Assembly (NCBI RefSeq): GCF_014836945.1 | Contig: NZ_JACSPX010000001.1 | Location: 1,577,313 to 1,641,312 of the forward strand | DNA from: Microbacterium commune | Lineage (GTDB): Bacteria; Actinomycetota; Actinomycetes; Actinomycetales; Microbacteriaceae | Direction of reading: 5' to 3' | DNA: 64,000 nucleotides | In this document: piece by piece, positions 44,928-52,909 of the stretch | Position numbering within the stretch: the first letter of the stretch is position 1 | Layout: each line of letters starts with the position of its first letter | Notes under the pieces: model-generated | Database searches by the model: none | What the model was told of the DNA's origin: nothing | What the model saw: the letters and a program-made list of their open reading frames with translations, nothing else | Program-made: the position numbers and the translations under genes

Positions 44928-45355
44928 GCGTCGGCCATCCTCTTCAGCAGAGCCGACGCGGCATCCAGCACCGCGAGCTCATCGTCGTCGAACCGCTGCG
45001 CGTCGATGAGATCGGCCAGCAGGCGGTTGCGCTTGCGGATCGTCTCGGCCACGACGCTCTCGCCCTGCGCGGTCAGCTCGACGTACACGCGGCGGCGGTC
45101 GTCGTCGTCGGGGACGCGGACCACGAGCCCGAGGTCGGCGAGACCGTTCACGGTGGCGCTCATCGTCGGCGCGGTGACGTGCTCATGCTCGGCGAGAGAG
45201 GACAGGGTGCGGCGTCCATGCGCACGCAGCGCGCCGAGTGCGGCCAGCTGCGCATCGCTCATCGCGTCGAGTGCGCGGGCGGATCGGAGGCGTCGGGTGA
45301 GGCGGAACAGCGCGTAGCGCAGCTCGGCGGCGGAGTCATCGAAGTCGTGGGTCAT
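44924..45355 (-). CDS. MarR-family repressor of the MFS exporter
   Basis: This 143-residue protein has a winged helix with LGALRAHGRRTLSSLAEHEH, VTAPTMSATVNGLADLGLVV and DDDDRRRVYVELTAQG. It overlaps the MFS gene (ATGA), and a 17-base palindrome sits 4 bases before its start codon. This is the classic arrangement of a self-repressed marR-exporter operon. The ligand is unknown. Confidence 0.92.
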   Translation of the reverse strand: MTHDFDDSAAELRYALFRLTRRLRSARALDAMSDAQLAALGALRAHGRRTLSSLAEHEHVTAPTMSATVNGLADLGLVVRVPDDDDRRRVYVELTAQGESVVAETIRKRNRLLADLIDAQRFDDDELAVLDAASALLKRMADA

Positions 45356-45358
45356 TAC

Positions 45359-45375
45359 TTAGATAGTCTAACTAA
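45359..45375. promoter_or_regulatory. MarR operator
   Basis: TTAGATAGTCTAACTAA is a 17-base inverted repeat with one mismatched pair, the usual shape of MarR sites (TTAGnTAG-n-CTAnCTAA). It covers the expected -10/start region of the marR-MFS operon. Confidence 0.75.
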
Positions 45376-45441
45376 TATTCGCCCCGGTGGCGCTGGGTGA
45401 AAATGATGCCCGCACACCTGTCGCCGGGCCGACGCGAATGC

Positions 45442-45454
45442 GAGAATAATTCTC
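45442..45454. promoter_or_regulatory. Palindrome at the cutC start codon, possible metalloregulator site
   Basis: GAGAATAATTCTC is a perfect 13-base palindrome ending one base before the cutC ATG. Its AT-rich 6-1-6 form resembles Fur-family boxes. With cutC downstream, metal control is possible; this is inference only. Confidence 0.4.
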
Positions 45455-46207
45455 ATGCTTCTCGACCTCGAAGTGGCCGTCCAGAACGCCGCCGGCATGC
45501 GCATCGCGCGTGAGATCGGCGCCACCCGGGTCGAGCTGACTCAGGCGCTCAGCCTCGGCGGCCTCACCCCGTCGCGCGCCACGATCGAACTCGTGCGCGA
45601 GGCAGGCGAGGCGGGCGAGGGGGATGCGCCCGAGGTGCACGTGCTGATCCGCCCGCGGGCCGGCGACTTCTGCTACGACCGCGACGAGTTCGCGGTGATG
45701 GAGCGCGACATCCGCCATGCGCTCGCCGCGGGTGCGCACGGTGTGGTGATCGGATGCCAGGACGCGAGCGGCGCGCTCGACCGCGACGGCCTCGCGAGGC
45801 TCCGCGACGCGGCGGGCAGCGCGCCCGTCACGCTGCACCGTGTGATCGACACCACACCCGACCCGCTCGAGGCGCTGCACCTCGCGCGCGAGCTCGGTCT
45901 TCGTCGGGTGCTCACCTCGGGAGGCGCCTCCCGAGCGGTCGACGGCCTCGACATGCTGCGCGCCCTGGTGCGCGAAGCGGCCGGAGGCATCGAGGTGATG
46001 GCAGGCAGCGGGATCACCGCGTCCGACGTCGCCGCCGTCGCCGGGTCCGGCGTCGATGCCGTGCACTTCTCAGCCAAGCGCACGGTCTCCGTCGACGGCG
46101 GTGTGCGGCTGGGCTCGGCCAGCGACGGCGTCGGAGGACACGAGGTCACCGACCTCGCCGCCGCGCGCTCGATCGTCGACGCGCTCACGACGTCGCACGC
46201 GGCGTGA
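45455..46207 (+). CDS. cutC: CutC family protein (copper homeostasis)
   Basis: This 250-residue TIM-barrel protein fits the CutC family by length and motifs: RVELTQALSLGGLTPSRATI, VHVLIRPRAGDFCYDRDEF, GVVIGCQDASGALDRDGL, VTLHRVIDTTPDP and RRVLTSGGASRAVDGL. The family is linked to copper tolerance in E. coli, but its enzyme activity is not settled. The ATG at 45455 lies directly after a 13-base palindrome and has no ribosome binding site. Divergent from the marR-MFS operon. Confidence 0.9.
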   Translation: MLLDLEVAVQNAAGMRIAREIGATRVELTQALSLGGLTPSRATIELVREAGEAGEGDAPEVHVLIRPRAGDFCYDRDEFAVMERDIRHALAAGAHGVVIGCQDASGALDRDGLARLRDAAGSAPVTLHRVIDTTPDPLEALHLARELGLRRVLTSGGASRAVDGLDMLRALVREAAGGIEVMAGSGITASDVAAVAGSGVDAVHFSAKRTVSVDGGVRLGSASDGVGGHEVTDLAAARSIVDALTTSHAA

Positions 46208-46239
46208 CGGCCTGGCGCCTCTCGGATCGCACCGCTCCG

Positions 46240-46245
46240 TAGACT
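46240..46245 (+). promoter_or_regulatory. -10 element, leaderless transcript of the 46252 gene
   Basis: TAGACT is followed by exactly 6 bases and then ATG. Confidence 0.45.
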
Positions 46246-46251
46246 CGGGGC

Positions 46252-47115
46252 ATGGCCGCCCCCCGCACTGCTGAGTTCGTCGATGCCCACGGCATCGCCA
46301 TCGTCTACGACGTCTATGAGGCCGCAGGAACCGCCAGGGGCGTGGTGCAGCTGCTGCACGGCGTGGGCGAGCACGCCGGCCGGTACGCGCGCACCATCGA
46401 GGTGCTCGTCGAGGCGGGGTTCCACGTCTACGCCGATGACCACCGCGGACACGGGCGCACGGGCATCCGGCAGCACGGCGGCCCGGCGAAGCTCGGCCGC
46501 CTGGGTCGGGGCGGCCTGCGCGCTGCCGTCGACGCGTGCTGGCAGCTCACCGAGATCCTCCGCGCCGAGCATCCCGACCTCCCGCTCGTCCTGCTGGGCC
46601 ACTCATGGGGATCGTTCCTGGCGCAGATCCTGCTGAACCGGCATCCCGAGGCGTACGACGCGGTCGTGCTCACCGGTTCGGCCCTGCGCACCCCGACCGA
46701 TCTCAACCCGCGCCCGCTGAACGCGAGATGGAGGGGGCCGCACGCGCACGGGCTCGAATGGCTCTCGCGCGACGAGGCGATCTGGGCGGCGTTCCGCGAC
46801 GACCCGCTGACGACCGAGGTGCCGCTGCTCACCCTGTTCGGGCCGATCGAGGCCGCGCGACTGTACGGACTGCCGAAGAAGGACCTCGGCCGCCGGATGC
46901 CCGTGCTGCTGATGGTCGGAGGGGACGACCCGGTCGGCGGTCCGCGCAGCGTGCACAAGCTCGCCGACGCGTACCGCACCCGCTCCGGCCTGACCGATGT
47001 GACCACGCTGGTCTATCCCGACGCACGCCATGAGCTGTTCAACGAGCTGCAGCAGGACGACGTGCGCGCCGACCTGGTCGCGTGGCTCGACGCGCGCCTC
47101 CCGGCGCAGGCCTGA
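46252..47115 (+). CDS. Alpha/beta hydrolase (monoacylglycerol lipase-like)
   Basis: This 287-residue serine hydrolase has VVQLLHGVGEHAGRYARTIE, ADDHRGHGRTG, nucleophile Ser118 in LLGHSWGSF, acid MVGGDDPVGG (about 223-232) and base His in YPDARHELFNE. The layout is that of monoacylglycerol lipase/lysophospholipase (Hydrolase_4) enzymes. There is no signal peptide. TAGACT 6 bases before the ATG suggests a leaderless message. The physiological substrate is unknown. Confidence 0.88.
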   Translation: MAAPRTAEFVDAHGIAIVYDVYEAAGTARGVVQLLHGVGEHAGRYARTIEVLVEAGFHVYADDHRGHGRTGIRQHGGPAKLGRLGRGGLRAAVDACWQLTEILRAEHPDLPLVLLGHSWGSFLAQILLNRHPEAYDAVVLTGSALRTPTDLNPRPLNARWRGPHAHGLEWLSRDEAIWAAFRDDPLTTEVPLLTLFGPIEAARLYGLPKKDLGRRMPVLLMVGGDDPVGGPRSVHKLADAYRTRSGLTDVTTLVYPDARHELFNELQQDDVRADLVAWLDARLPAQA

Positions 47116-47148
47116 GTCGCCGGCCCGACCGTGCGCGGCGCGCGCGGT

Positions 47149-47154
47149 TAGGCT
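47149..47154 (+). promoter_or_regulatory. -10 element, leaderless transcript of the 47161 gene
   Basis: TAGGCT is followed by exactly 6 bases and then GTG. Confidence 0.45.
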
Positions 47155-47160
47155 GGACGC

Positions 47161-48210
47161 GTGCATGGTGAGTACAAGGTTCCCGGTGGAAAGCTCGTCG
47201 TCGTCGACCTCGAGGTCGCAGACGGACTGATCCGCGACTTCCGCCTCGCGGGCGACTTCTTCCTCGAGCCCGACACGGCGCTCGACGCCATCAACGGCGC
47301 CGTCGAGGGCATGCCCGTCGAGGCCGACGCGGCCACGATCGCCGCCGCCGTGCGCGCAGCCCTGCCCGAGGGCGCCCAGCTGCTGGGGTTCTCGCCCGAG
47401 GCGGTCGGCACGGTGGTGCGCCGCGCGCTCGTGACGGCACCGGGATGGCGAGACTTCGACTGGGAGATCGTGCACGAGAAGGCCGTCTCGCCGCGCATGA
47501 ACCTCGCCCTCGACGAGGTGCTCACCGCGCGGGTGGGCGACGGGCTCCGGCGCCCGACCCTGCGCATCTGGGAGTGGGACGAGTCGGCGGTCGTGATCGG
47601 ATCGTTCCAGTCGTACCGCAACGAGGTCGATCCGGAGGGCGCCGCCCGGCACGGGTTCGACGTCGTGCGCCGCATCTCGGGTGGCGGCGCGATGATGATG
47701 GCCGCCGGGCAGATCATCACCTACTCGCTGTACGTGCCCGCCTCGCTCGTGCAGGGCATGACCTTCGCCGACTCGTACGCCTTCCTCGACGACTGGGTGC
47801 TGCAGGCGCTGCGCTCGGTCGGCATCGAGGCGACCTACCAGCCGCTCAACGACATCGCATCGCCCACCGGAAAGATCGGCGGCGCCGCGCAGAAGCGGCT
47901 CGCGAACGGCGGCGTGCTGCACCACGCGACGATCTCGTACGACATCGACGGCCAGGTGATGACCGAGGTGCTGCGCATCGGCCGCGAGAAGCTCAGCGAC
48001 AAGGGCACCACGTCTGCAGCCAAGCGCGTCGACCCGCTGCGCACGCAGACAGGCATGGAGCGCGCCGAGATCATCGAGCGCTTCACGGCGACCTTCCGCA
48101 CGCTCACCGGCGCTGAAGACGGCGCGATCTCCGCCGACGAGTACGCGGCCGCCGAGGCTCTCGTCGAGAGCAAGTTCGCGACCGACGCGTGGCTGCACCG
48201 CGTGCCGTGA
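47161..48210 (+). CDS. Lipoate-protein ligase-like protein with permuted domain order
   Basis: This 349-residue protein belongs to the biotin/lipoate A/B ligase family. The catalytic domain (about 95-340) has RISGGGAMMMAAGQIITYSL and catalytic-type Lys238 in SPTGKIGGAAQKR. Residues 1-85 (GKLVVVDLEVADGLIRDFRL, AGDFFLEPD, ALDAINGAVEG) match the small accessory domain that normally sits at the C-terminus of LplA. It should attach lipoate or octanoate to E2/H proteins, or may act on another ligand. Start GTG at 47161, 6 bases after a TAGGCT box. It overlaps the methyltransferase frame by 22 bases. Confidence 0.85.
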   Translation: MHGEYKVPGGKLVVVDLEVADGLIRDFRLAGDFFLEPDTALDAINGAVEGMPVEADAATIAAAVRAALPEGAQLLGFSPEAVGTVVRRALVTAPGWRDFDWEIVHEKAVSPRMNLALDEVLTARVGDGLRRPTLRIWEWDESAVVIGSFQSYRNEVDPEGAARHGFDVVRRISGGGAMMMAAGQIITYSLYVPASLVQGMTFADSYAFLDDWVLQALRSVGIEATYQPLNDIASPTGKIGGAAQKRLANGGVLHHATISYDIDGQVMTEVLRIGREKLSDKGTTSAAKRVDPLRTQTGMERAEIIERFTATFRTLTGAEDGAISADEYAAAEALVESKFATDAWLHRVP

Positions 48211-49253
48211 CGGGCGCCGGCCCCGGCGCGGCCGAGCGCTCCGCGCGGGAGAATGCACTTCCCGCGGATCGATCCGCGGGTCCCGTCCGCGCGAAGCGCA
48301 CATCTCCGCGTGAACCGCACGCCCCGTGCGGCGCCGTCGAGATCATCGAGGGCGACAATCTCGAGGTCGCCGGGTCACTGGCATCCGGATCCTTCACCCT
48401 CGTCTACCTCGACCCGCCCTTCAACACCGGCCGAACCCGCGGACGCGAGGTCGTCACCGCCCGCCGCCTCGTCACAACTCCGGAGGAATCCGCCGATTCG
48501 GCCGCTGCAGCCGCCGACTCGGCCGAATCCAACGCAGATCTCCGGAGTCGCGAACCGCTCGAGGTGGCCAAGGAGATCCGCTACGGATTCCACGGTCACT
48601 CCTACGAGCGGGTGCGCGGCATGCTGCGCTCCTTCGACGACCGGTTCGACGACTACGGCGACTTCCTCATGCCGCGGCTGGAGGAGGCATGGCGGCTGCT
48701 GGCCGACGACGGCACCCTCTACCTGCACCTCGACTACCGCGAGGCGCACTACGCCAAGGTGATGATGGATGCCGTGTTCGGGCGCGACTGCTTCCTCAAC
48801 GAGCTCATCTGGGCGTACGACTACGGCGCGAAGTCGCGCAGCCGCTGGCCCACCAAGCACGACACGATCCTGGTGTACGCGAAGAACCCCGGCGGGCACG
48901 TGTTCAACGCCGACGACATCGACCGCGAGCCGTACATGGCCCCGGGCCTGGTCACCGCCGAGAAGGCCGCGCGCGGGAAGCTGCCCACCGACGTGTGGTG
49001 GCACACGATCGTGCCGACCACGGGACGAGAGAAGACCGGCTATCCGACCCAGAAGCCCGAGGGCGTTCTGCGCCGCATCGTGCAGGCGTCGTCGCGACCC
49101 GGCGACCGGGTGCTCGACCTGTTCGCCGGCTCCGGCACGACGGGCGCGGTCGCCTCGGCGCTCGGCCGGCATGCCATGCTCGTCGACGACAATCCCGAGG
49201 CGATCCGGGTGATGCGAGAGCGGATGCCGCACGCAGAGGTCCGGGTGCGCTGA
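48189..49253 (+). CDS. Solitary DNA methyltransferase (N6-adenine/N4-cytosine, beta-class order)
   Basis: This 354-residue protein has catalytic motif IV DPPFNTG (Asp75) first and the AdoMet motif LDLFAGSGTTG (312-317 core) near the C-terminus, the order of beta-class enzymes; PTQKPEGVLRRIVQAS precedes it. An Ala/Ser/Asp-rich insert (about 97-120) may be the target-recognition or linker region. No restriction enzyme gene is nearby, so it is probably an orphan methylase. The only usable start is GTG 48189, inside the preceding gene; the first 48 residues look disordered and are coded partly by a 20-base palindrome. The target sequence is unknown. Confidence 0.85.
   Translation: MAAPRAVTGAGPGAAERSARENALPADRSAGPVRAKRTSPREPHAPCGAVEIIEGDNLEVAGSLASGSFTLVYLDPPFNTGRTRGREVVTARRLVTTPEESADSAAAAADSAESNADLRSREPLEVAKEIRYGFHGHSYERVRGMLRSFDDRFDDYGDFLMPRLEEAWRLLADDGTLYLHLDYREAHYAKVMMDAVFGRDCFLNELIWAYDYGAKSRSRWPTKHDTILVYAKNPGGHVFNADDIDREPYMAPGLVTAEKAARGKLPTDVWWHTIVPTTGREKTGYPTQKPEGVLRRIVQASSRPGDRVLDLFAGSGTTGAVASALGRHAMLVDDNPEAIRVMRERMPHAEVRVR
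48261..48280. promoter_or_regulatory. 20-bp perfect palindrome at the 5' end of the methyltransferase gene
   Basis: CCCGCGGATCGATCCGCGGG reads the same on both strands. It lies 72 bases into the methyltransferase frame as annotated, before the conserved domain starts, so it could be a regulatory site or an RNA hairpin near the real start. Confidence 0.45.
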
Positions 49254-49310
49254 CCGGGTGCGCTGAGGCCGGGTCTGCTGAGGCTGGGCGCGCTGGCCGG
49301 GCGCGCTGAG
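49241..49310. repeat. Degenerate tandem repeat over the methyltransferase stop codon
   Basis: Five units of 13 to 15 bases like CCGGGTGCGCTGAGG run in tandem; the first supplies the TGA stop of the methyltransferase. A GC-rich hairpin (GGGCGCGCT ... AGCGCGCGCCC) at the end may act as a terminator for this gene and the convergent LacI gene. Confidence 0.6.
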
Positions 49311-49328
49311 AGCGCGCGCCCGCCGACG

Positions 49329-50378
49329 TCAGCGATCGCGGGGGGATGCGGGGGCGGTGGACTCGCGCACGATCAGGGTCGACTCGAGCAGCCCGTGATC
49401 CGGGGACGGTCGCCCTTCGAGCGCGGCGAGCAGATCCGTTAGCATGAGTTCGCCGAGCTCGGTGAAATCCTGTCGAACCGTGGTCAGCGGCGGGCTGAAG
49501 TGACGAGACTCGGGCACGTCGTCGAATCCGACGACGCTGATGTCTTCTGGCACTCGCAGCCCTCGCTCGTGCAGGCCGTGCAGAACCCCGAGCGCCATCT
49601 GGTCATTGGCGACGAAGATGGCGGTCGCGTCGCCGAGATCGGCATCGCGGGCGTACGCGTACCCCGAGTCGCTTGACCAGTCGCCCTCCGTCGGTGCGAC
49701 GACAGGCAGTCCGTTGCGAGCGAGGGTCGATTCCCAGGCGGCGGCTCGGGCCTGGGCCACATGCCAGTCCAGCGGGCCTGCCAGATGGCGGATGCTGCGG
49801 TGACCGAGCCCGATGAGATGCTCCACCGCGCGCTCCGTGCCCTGCGTCTGGTCGTACGCGGCGTTGAGCAGGCCCTCTTGAGGCTCGTCCATCTCGACGA
49901 TGACGGGGAGGCCGACGGTGTACTTGCGGACCCGGGCGAGCGAGGTCGGGCGCATTGCGATGATGCCGACGGCGTCGACTCCCTGCGTGACGAGCTCCAT
50001 CACGCCGATGTCGAGGGGCCGCTGATCGTCATCATCGATCGACACCGAGGTCACGGCGTATCCATGCCGGCGCGCCGCCCGCTCGAACGCACGCAGAGTC
50101 GTGTTCGGTCCGTGGTTGACCTGGCCGTGCAGCAGCACGCCGATTCGCATCGAGCGCTTCGTCACGAGCGCCCGAGCGATGGGGCTCCTCGTGAAGTTGA
50201 GCTGCTCGACCGCATCGAGCACGCGCCGCCGGGTCTCGTCGCGCATGTTCGGGTAGCCGTTCAGGGCGCGCGAAACGGTCATGTGCGATACGCCGGCCAG
50301 CGCAGCGACATCGTGCATGCTCGCCCGCGCCGGCGACGTCGCGGGAGCGGGCGGTGCATCGGTCTCGCTTGAATCCAT
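49329..50378 (-). CDS. LacI-family repressor of the catabolic locus
   Basis: This 349-residue regulator has a helix-turn-helix at 21-41 (MHDVAALAGVSHMTVSRALN) and a sugar-binding-protein-like effector domain (NHGPNTTLRAFERAARRHGY, FVANDQMALGVLHGLHERGL, DISVVGFDDVPESRHFSPPL). The ATG at 50378 has GGGAG 6 bases upstream; the frame extends further 5' but lacks a better site. It is divergent from the importer operon. Two copies of TGATAGCGTTAACGAA lie in between. It likely represses the operon until the sugar or a metabolite is present. Confidence 0.93.
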   Translation of the reverse strand: MDSSETDAPPAPATSPARASMHDVAALAGVSHMTVSRALNGYPNMRDETRRRVLDAVEQLNFTRSPIARALVTKRSMRIGVLLHGQVNHGPNTTLRAFERAARRHGYAVTSVSIDDDDQRPLDIGVMELVTQGVDAVGIIAMRPTSLARVRKYTVGLPVIVEMDEPQEGLLNAAYDQTQGTERAVEHLIGLGHRSIRHLAGPLDWHVAQARAAAWESTLARNGLPVVAPTEGDWSSDSGYAYARDADLGDATAIFVANDQMALGVLHGLHERGLRVPEDISVVGFDDVPESRHFSPPLTTVRQDFTELGELMLTDLLAALEGRPSPDHGLLESTLIVRESTAPASPRDR

Positions 50379-50452
50379 ATTCACTCCCTGATGCATCGTA
50401 GGCGCCTGATCCGTCATGTGACCAGAATGCTTGACTTTCCCCATCGTCGTCA

Positions 50453-50468
50453 TGATAGCGTTAACGAA
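50453..50468. promoter_or_regulatory. LacI operator copy 1
   Basis: TGATAGCGTTAACGAA, with palindromic core CGTTAACG. TTGACT at 50431-50436 upstream is a possible -35, which would place the -10 inside this site. Confidence 0.7.
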
Positions 50469-50476
50469 GTCGTCAA

Positions 50477-50492
50477 TGATAGCGTTAACGAA
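50477..50492. promoter_or_regulatory. LacI operator copy 2
   Basis: This is an exact second copy of TGATAGCGTTAACGAA, 24 bases downstream of the first. Two dimers could bind side by side. Confidence 0.7.
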
Positions 50493-50621
50493 CCGAGAAT
50501 CCGGCGGTTTCCTGGGCCCGGAGCGCGCCTGCGTGAATCACGACGACATAGCGACAGAGCAGTGCAGGAACGTGATGTCCGTCACACATTCACCCGATCA
50601 ATGACGAAGAAGGGAATCAGA

Positions 50622-51887
50622 ATGAGGATCGCAAAGTGGGGAGCCCTCGTCGGCGTCGCGGCAGTGTCGTCGCTGGCGCTGACCGGATGCTCCAACGCAG
50701 ACGCCGAGGGAGGGAGCGGCGGCGGCGACGTCACGCTCTCGTTCGCGCAGTGGTGGCAGCCGGAGGCCAACGGCCAGATGGAGAAGCTCGTCGACGAGTT
50801 CGAAGAGGCCAACCCCGGCATCAAGATCGAACTTCAGACCGGTCCGTACGGCGACACCAAGGATCAGCTGGTCGCCGGCGCCGCCAGCGGCACGCTGCCG
50901 GACCTCATCGGCCTGGACGGCAACTGGGTCTACGACCTCACCAAGCAGGGCGTCCTCGCAGATCTCGGCGAGGTGTCGGGCGGATCCGACCTCATCGACT
51001 CGATCGAGGGCGTCGAGGTCGACGGCGGCACGCGCATGCTCAACGTCGTCTACGCCACCTACGTCCTGTTCGCCAACACCGACATCCTCGACGCGGCAGG
51101 CGTCGAGGTGCCGACCACGTGGGATGAGTTCGCCGAGGCGGCACGCGCAGTCAAGGCGAGCAGCCCCGACGTGTCGCCGCTCGCGCTGCCGCTCTCGCTG
51201 GAGTCTCCGGTCGGCATCAAGAACGACGTCCTGTCGTGGTACTGGGCATCTGAGGGCTCGTTCCGCGACGGCGAAGGAGCAGACCTCGAAGACGACGACC
51301 TCGCAGAGCTGCTCGACTACTTCGCTGGGCTGAACAAGGAGGGGCTCATCGCCCCGGGGCTTGCGAACATGCTCGAGCAGGACAAGGTCGAATCGTTCGC
51401 CAGCGGTCAGACGGCCATGATCGTGTCGGCCACTCCGCACGTCAACGTGATCGGCGAGCGCGACCAGGTCAACTTCACCGTCGGCGCGATCCCGACCAAG
51501 GACGACTTCTCGGGAACGCCGGGCGCCACCTACGCGTCGTGGGGCATCGGCATCGCCGACAGCTCCGATCACAAGGAAGAGGCGTGGAAGTTCGTCGAGT
51601 TCCTTCTCGGGGCCGAGCAGAACGGCGCCCTCGCCACCGCCGCCAACATGTTCCCGGCGAATGGCGATGCATCACCGGACGAGTCGGCCATGGCCGAGAA
51701 CTCCGTGAAGGCGTTCGAGATCTGGAAGCAGGGCGCTCCCGTCGATGAGTTCCTCGGGCTGCCGGCTGCCGAACAGCTGCAGCGCACTCTCATCGAGCAG
51801 GTGCAGCAGATCCTCGCCGGCGACGAGGACGCGGCCGCAGGTCTGAGCAGCGCTCAGGTCGAGTGGGACGACATCATCGGGGGCTGA
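50622..51887 (+). CDS. ABC transporter substrate-binding lipoprotein (CUT1 family)
   Basis: This 421-residue lipoprotein starts at the ATG at 50622, with AGAAGGGA upstream. The signal peptide ends at lipobox LTGC (Cys23). The mature protein shows VTLSFAQWWQPEANGQMEKL, EFEEANPGIKIELQT and ASGTLPDLIGLDGNWVYDL, typical of family 1 binding proteins. It captures the substrate of the operon, whose chemical identity is open. A stem-loop separates it from the permease genes, which would give more binding protein than permease. Confidence 0.92.
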   Translation: MRIAKWGALVGVAAVSSLALTGCSNADAEGGSGGGDVTLSFAQWWQPEANGQMEKLVDEFEEANPGIKIELQTGPYGDTKDQLVAGAASGTLPDLIGLDGNWVYDLTKQGVLADLGEVSGGSDLIDSIEGVEVDGGTRMLNVVYATYVLFANTDILDAAGVEVPTTWDEFAEAARAVKASSPDVSPLALPLSLESPVGIKNDVLSWYWASEGSFRDGEGADLEDDDLAELLDYFAGLNKEGLIAPGLANMLEQDKVESFASGQTAMIVSATPHVNVIGERDQVNFTVGAIPTKDDFSGTPGATYASWGIGIADSSDHKEEAWKFVEFLLGAEQNGALATAANMFPANGDASPDESAMAENSVKAFEIWKQGAPVDEFLGLPAAEQLQRTLIEQVQQILAGDEDAAAGLSSAQVEWDDIIGG

Positions 51888-51898
51888 GACAGCCCCGG

Positions 51899-51933
51899 GG
51901 AGAGGGGCGGCGCATGCGCTGCCGCTCCTCTCC
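51899..51933 (+). terminator. Intra-operon hairpin between binding protein and permease
   Basis: A 13-bp stem (GGAGAGGGGCGGC / GCCGCTCCTCTCC with one G-T pair) and 9-base loop starts 12 bases after the binding-protein stop. In many ABC operons such a hairpin stabilises the binding-protein message or attenuates the downstream genes. Confidence 0.75.
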
Positions 51934-51970
51934 CGACCCTGCAAACGTGAATGGAATGTGAGGGCCCCGC

Positions 51971-52909
51971 ATGACCGCGACCGCTGCTCTGATAACAAAG
52001 GACCCCCGGCGCGCACGGCGCAAGGTCGCCTTCGCAAGCGCCGGCACGCCGTATCTCTTCGTCGCGCCGGCCGTGCTCATCCTCATGTGTCTCATGGGGA
52101 TCCCGATCCTGCTCGTGATCGTCTACTCGTTCATCGAGCGAGCGGTGACCAATCCCGACTTCACCTTCGTGGGTCTCACCAACTACACCGAGGCTCTCAC
52201 CGACCGGAAGTTCCACGACGCGCTGGCGCACACCGTGCTCTTCACCGCGGGATCCGTTCTGGCGCACCTCGTGCTCGGGCTGTTCTTCGCCCTCGTCCTG
52301 AACTCGAAGTTCATGCCGGTGGGGCTGCGAACCTCGCTGCGGGCGCTGTTCATCGTGCCGTGGCTGTTCACCATCGCGGCGACCGCCGTGCTGTGGCGCC
52401 TGGTGCTGCACCCGAACGGCGTCCTCAACTCGGTGCTGGCCGCAGTCGGGTTCGATGCGCAGGGCATCGAATGGCTCAGCTCGCACGCGCTCGCACTCCC
52501 GACGGTCATCGCCGTGAACATCTGGGCGGGATATCCGCTGTTCATGATCAGCCTCCTCGCGGGGCTGCAGAGCATCAGCCCTGAGCTCTATGAGGCCGCG
52601 TCGATCGACAGGGCCGGCAGGGTTCAGCAGTTCTTCCACGTCACGCTTCCGCAGCTGAAGACGACGATCGTCTCGCTGGCGCTGCTCGACGCGATCTGGA
52701 CGTCCCAGCAGTTCCCGCTCATCTGGCTGCTGACCGGAGGGGGACCGGTGAACGCGACAGAGGTCGCACCCACTTACATCTACAAGCTGGCGTTCTCGCA
52801 GTACGAGTTCGCCGAGGCATCGGCTGCAGCGGTCGTCGTGCTGCTGATCTCGCTGCTGCTCGCCGTGCTGTACGTGCGCTCCAACGCGAAGGCGGTGAAG
52901 GAAGGATGA
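51971..52909 (+). CDS. ABC transporter permease, MalF type
   Basis: This 312-residue membrane subunit has six predicted segments and an EAA loop (PELYEAASIDRAGRVQQFFH). It overlaps the next permease by 4 bases (ATGA). As in the first importer of this window, the ATPase is not encoded here and is probably shared. The N-terminal 25 residues are basic and cytoplasmic. Confidence 0.93.
   Translation: MTATAALITKDPRRARRKVAFASAGTPYLFVAPAVLILMCLMGIPILLVIVYSFIERAVTNPDFTFVGLTNYTEALTDRKFHDALAHTVLFTAGSVLAHLVLGLFFALVLNSKFMPVGLRTSLRALFIVPWLFTIAATAVLWRLVLHPNGVLNSVLAAVGFDAQGIEWLSSHALALPTVIAVNIWAGYPLFMISLLAGLQSISPELYEAASIDRAGRVQQFFHVTLPQLKTTIVSLALLDAIWTSQQFPLIWLLTGGGPVNATEVAPTYIYKLAFSQYEFAEASAAAVVVLLISLLLAVLYVRSNAKAVKEG

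Noticed and set aside
40524..45317. 1597-codon plus-strand open frame across the molybdoenzyme, BCCT, MFS and MarR genes
   Set aside because: It is antisense to four well-supported minus-strand genes, and its translation is low-complexity His/Arg/Asp-rich with no domain.
48189..50378. Restriction-modification or phage-defence island around the methyltransferase
   Set aside because: Neighbours are a lipoate-ligase-like gene and a sugar regulator; no nuclease, helicase or recombinase is visible.
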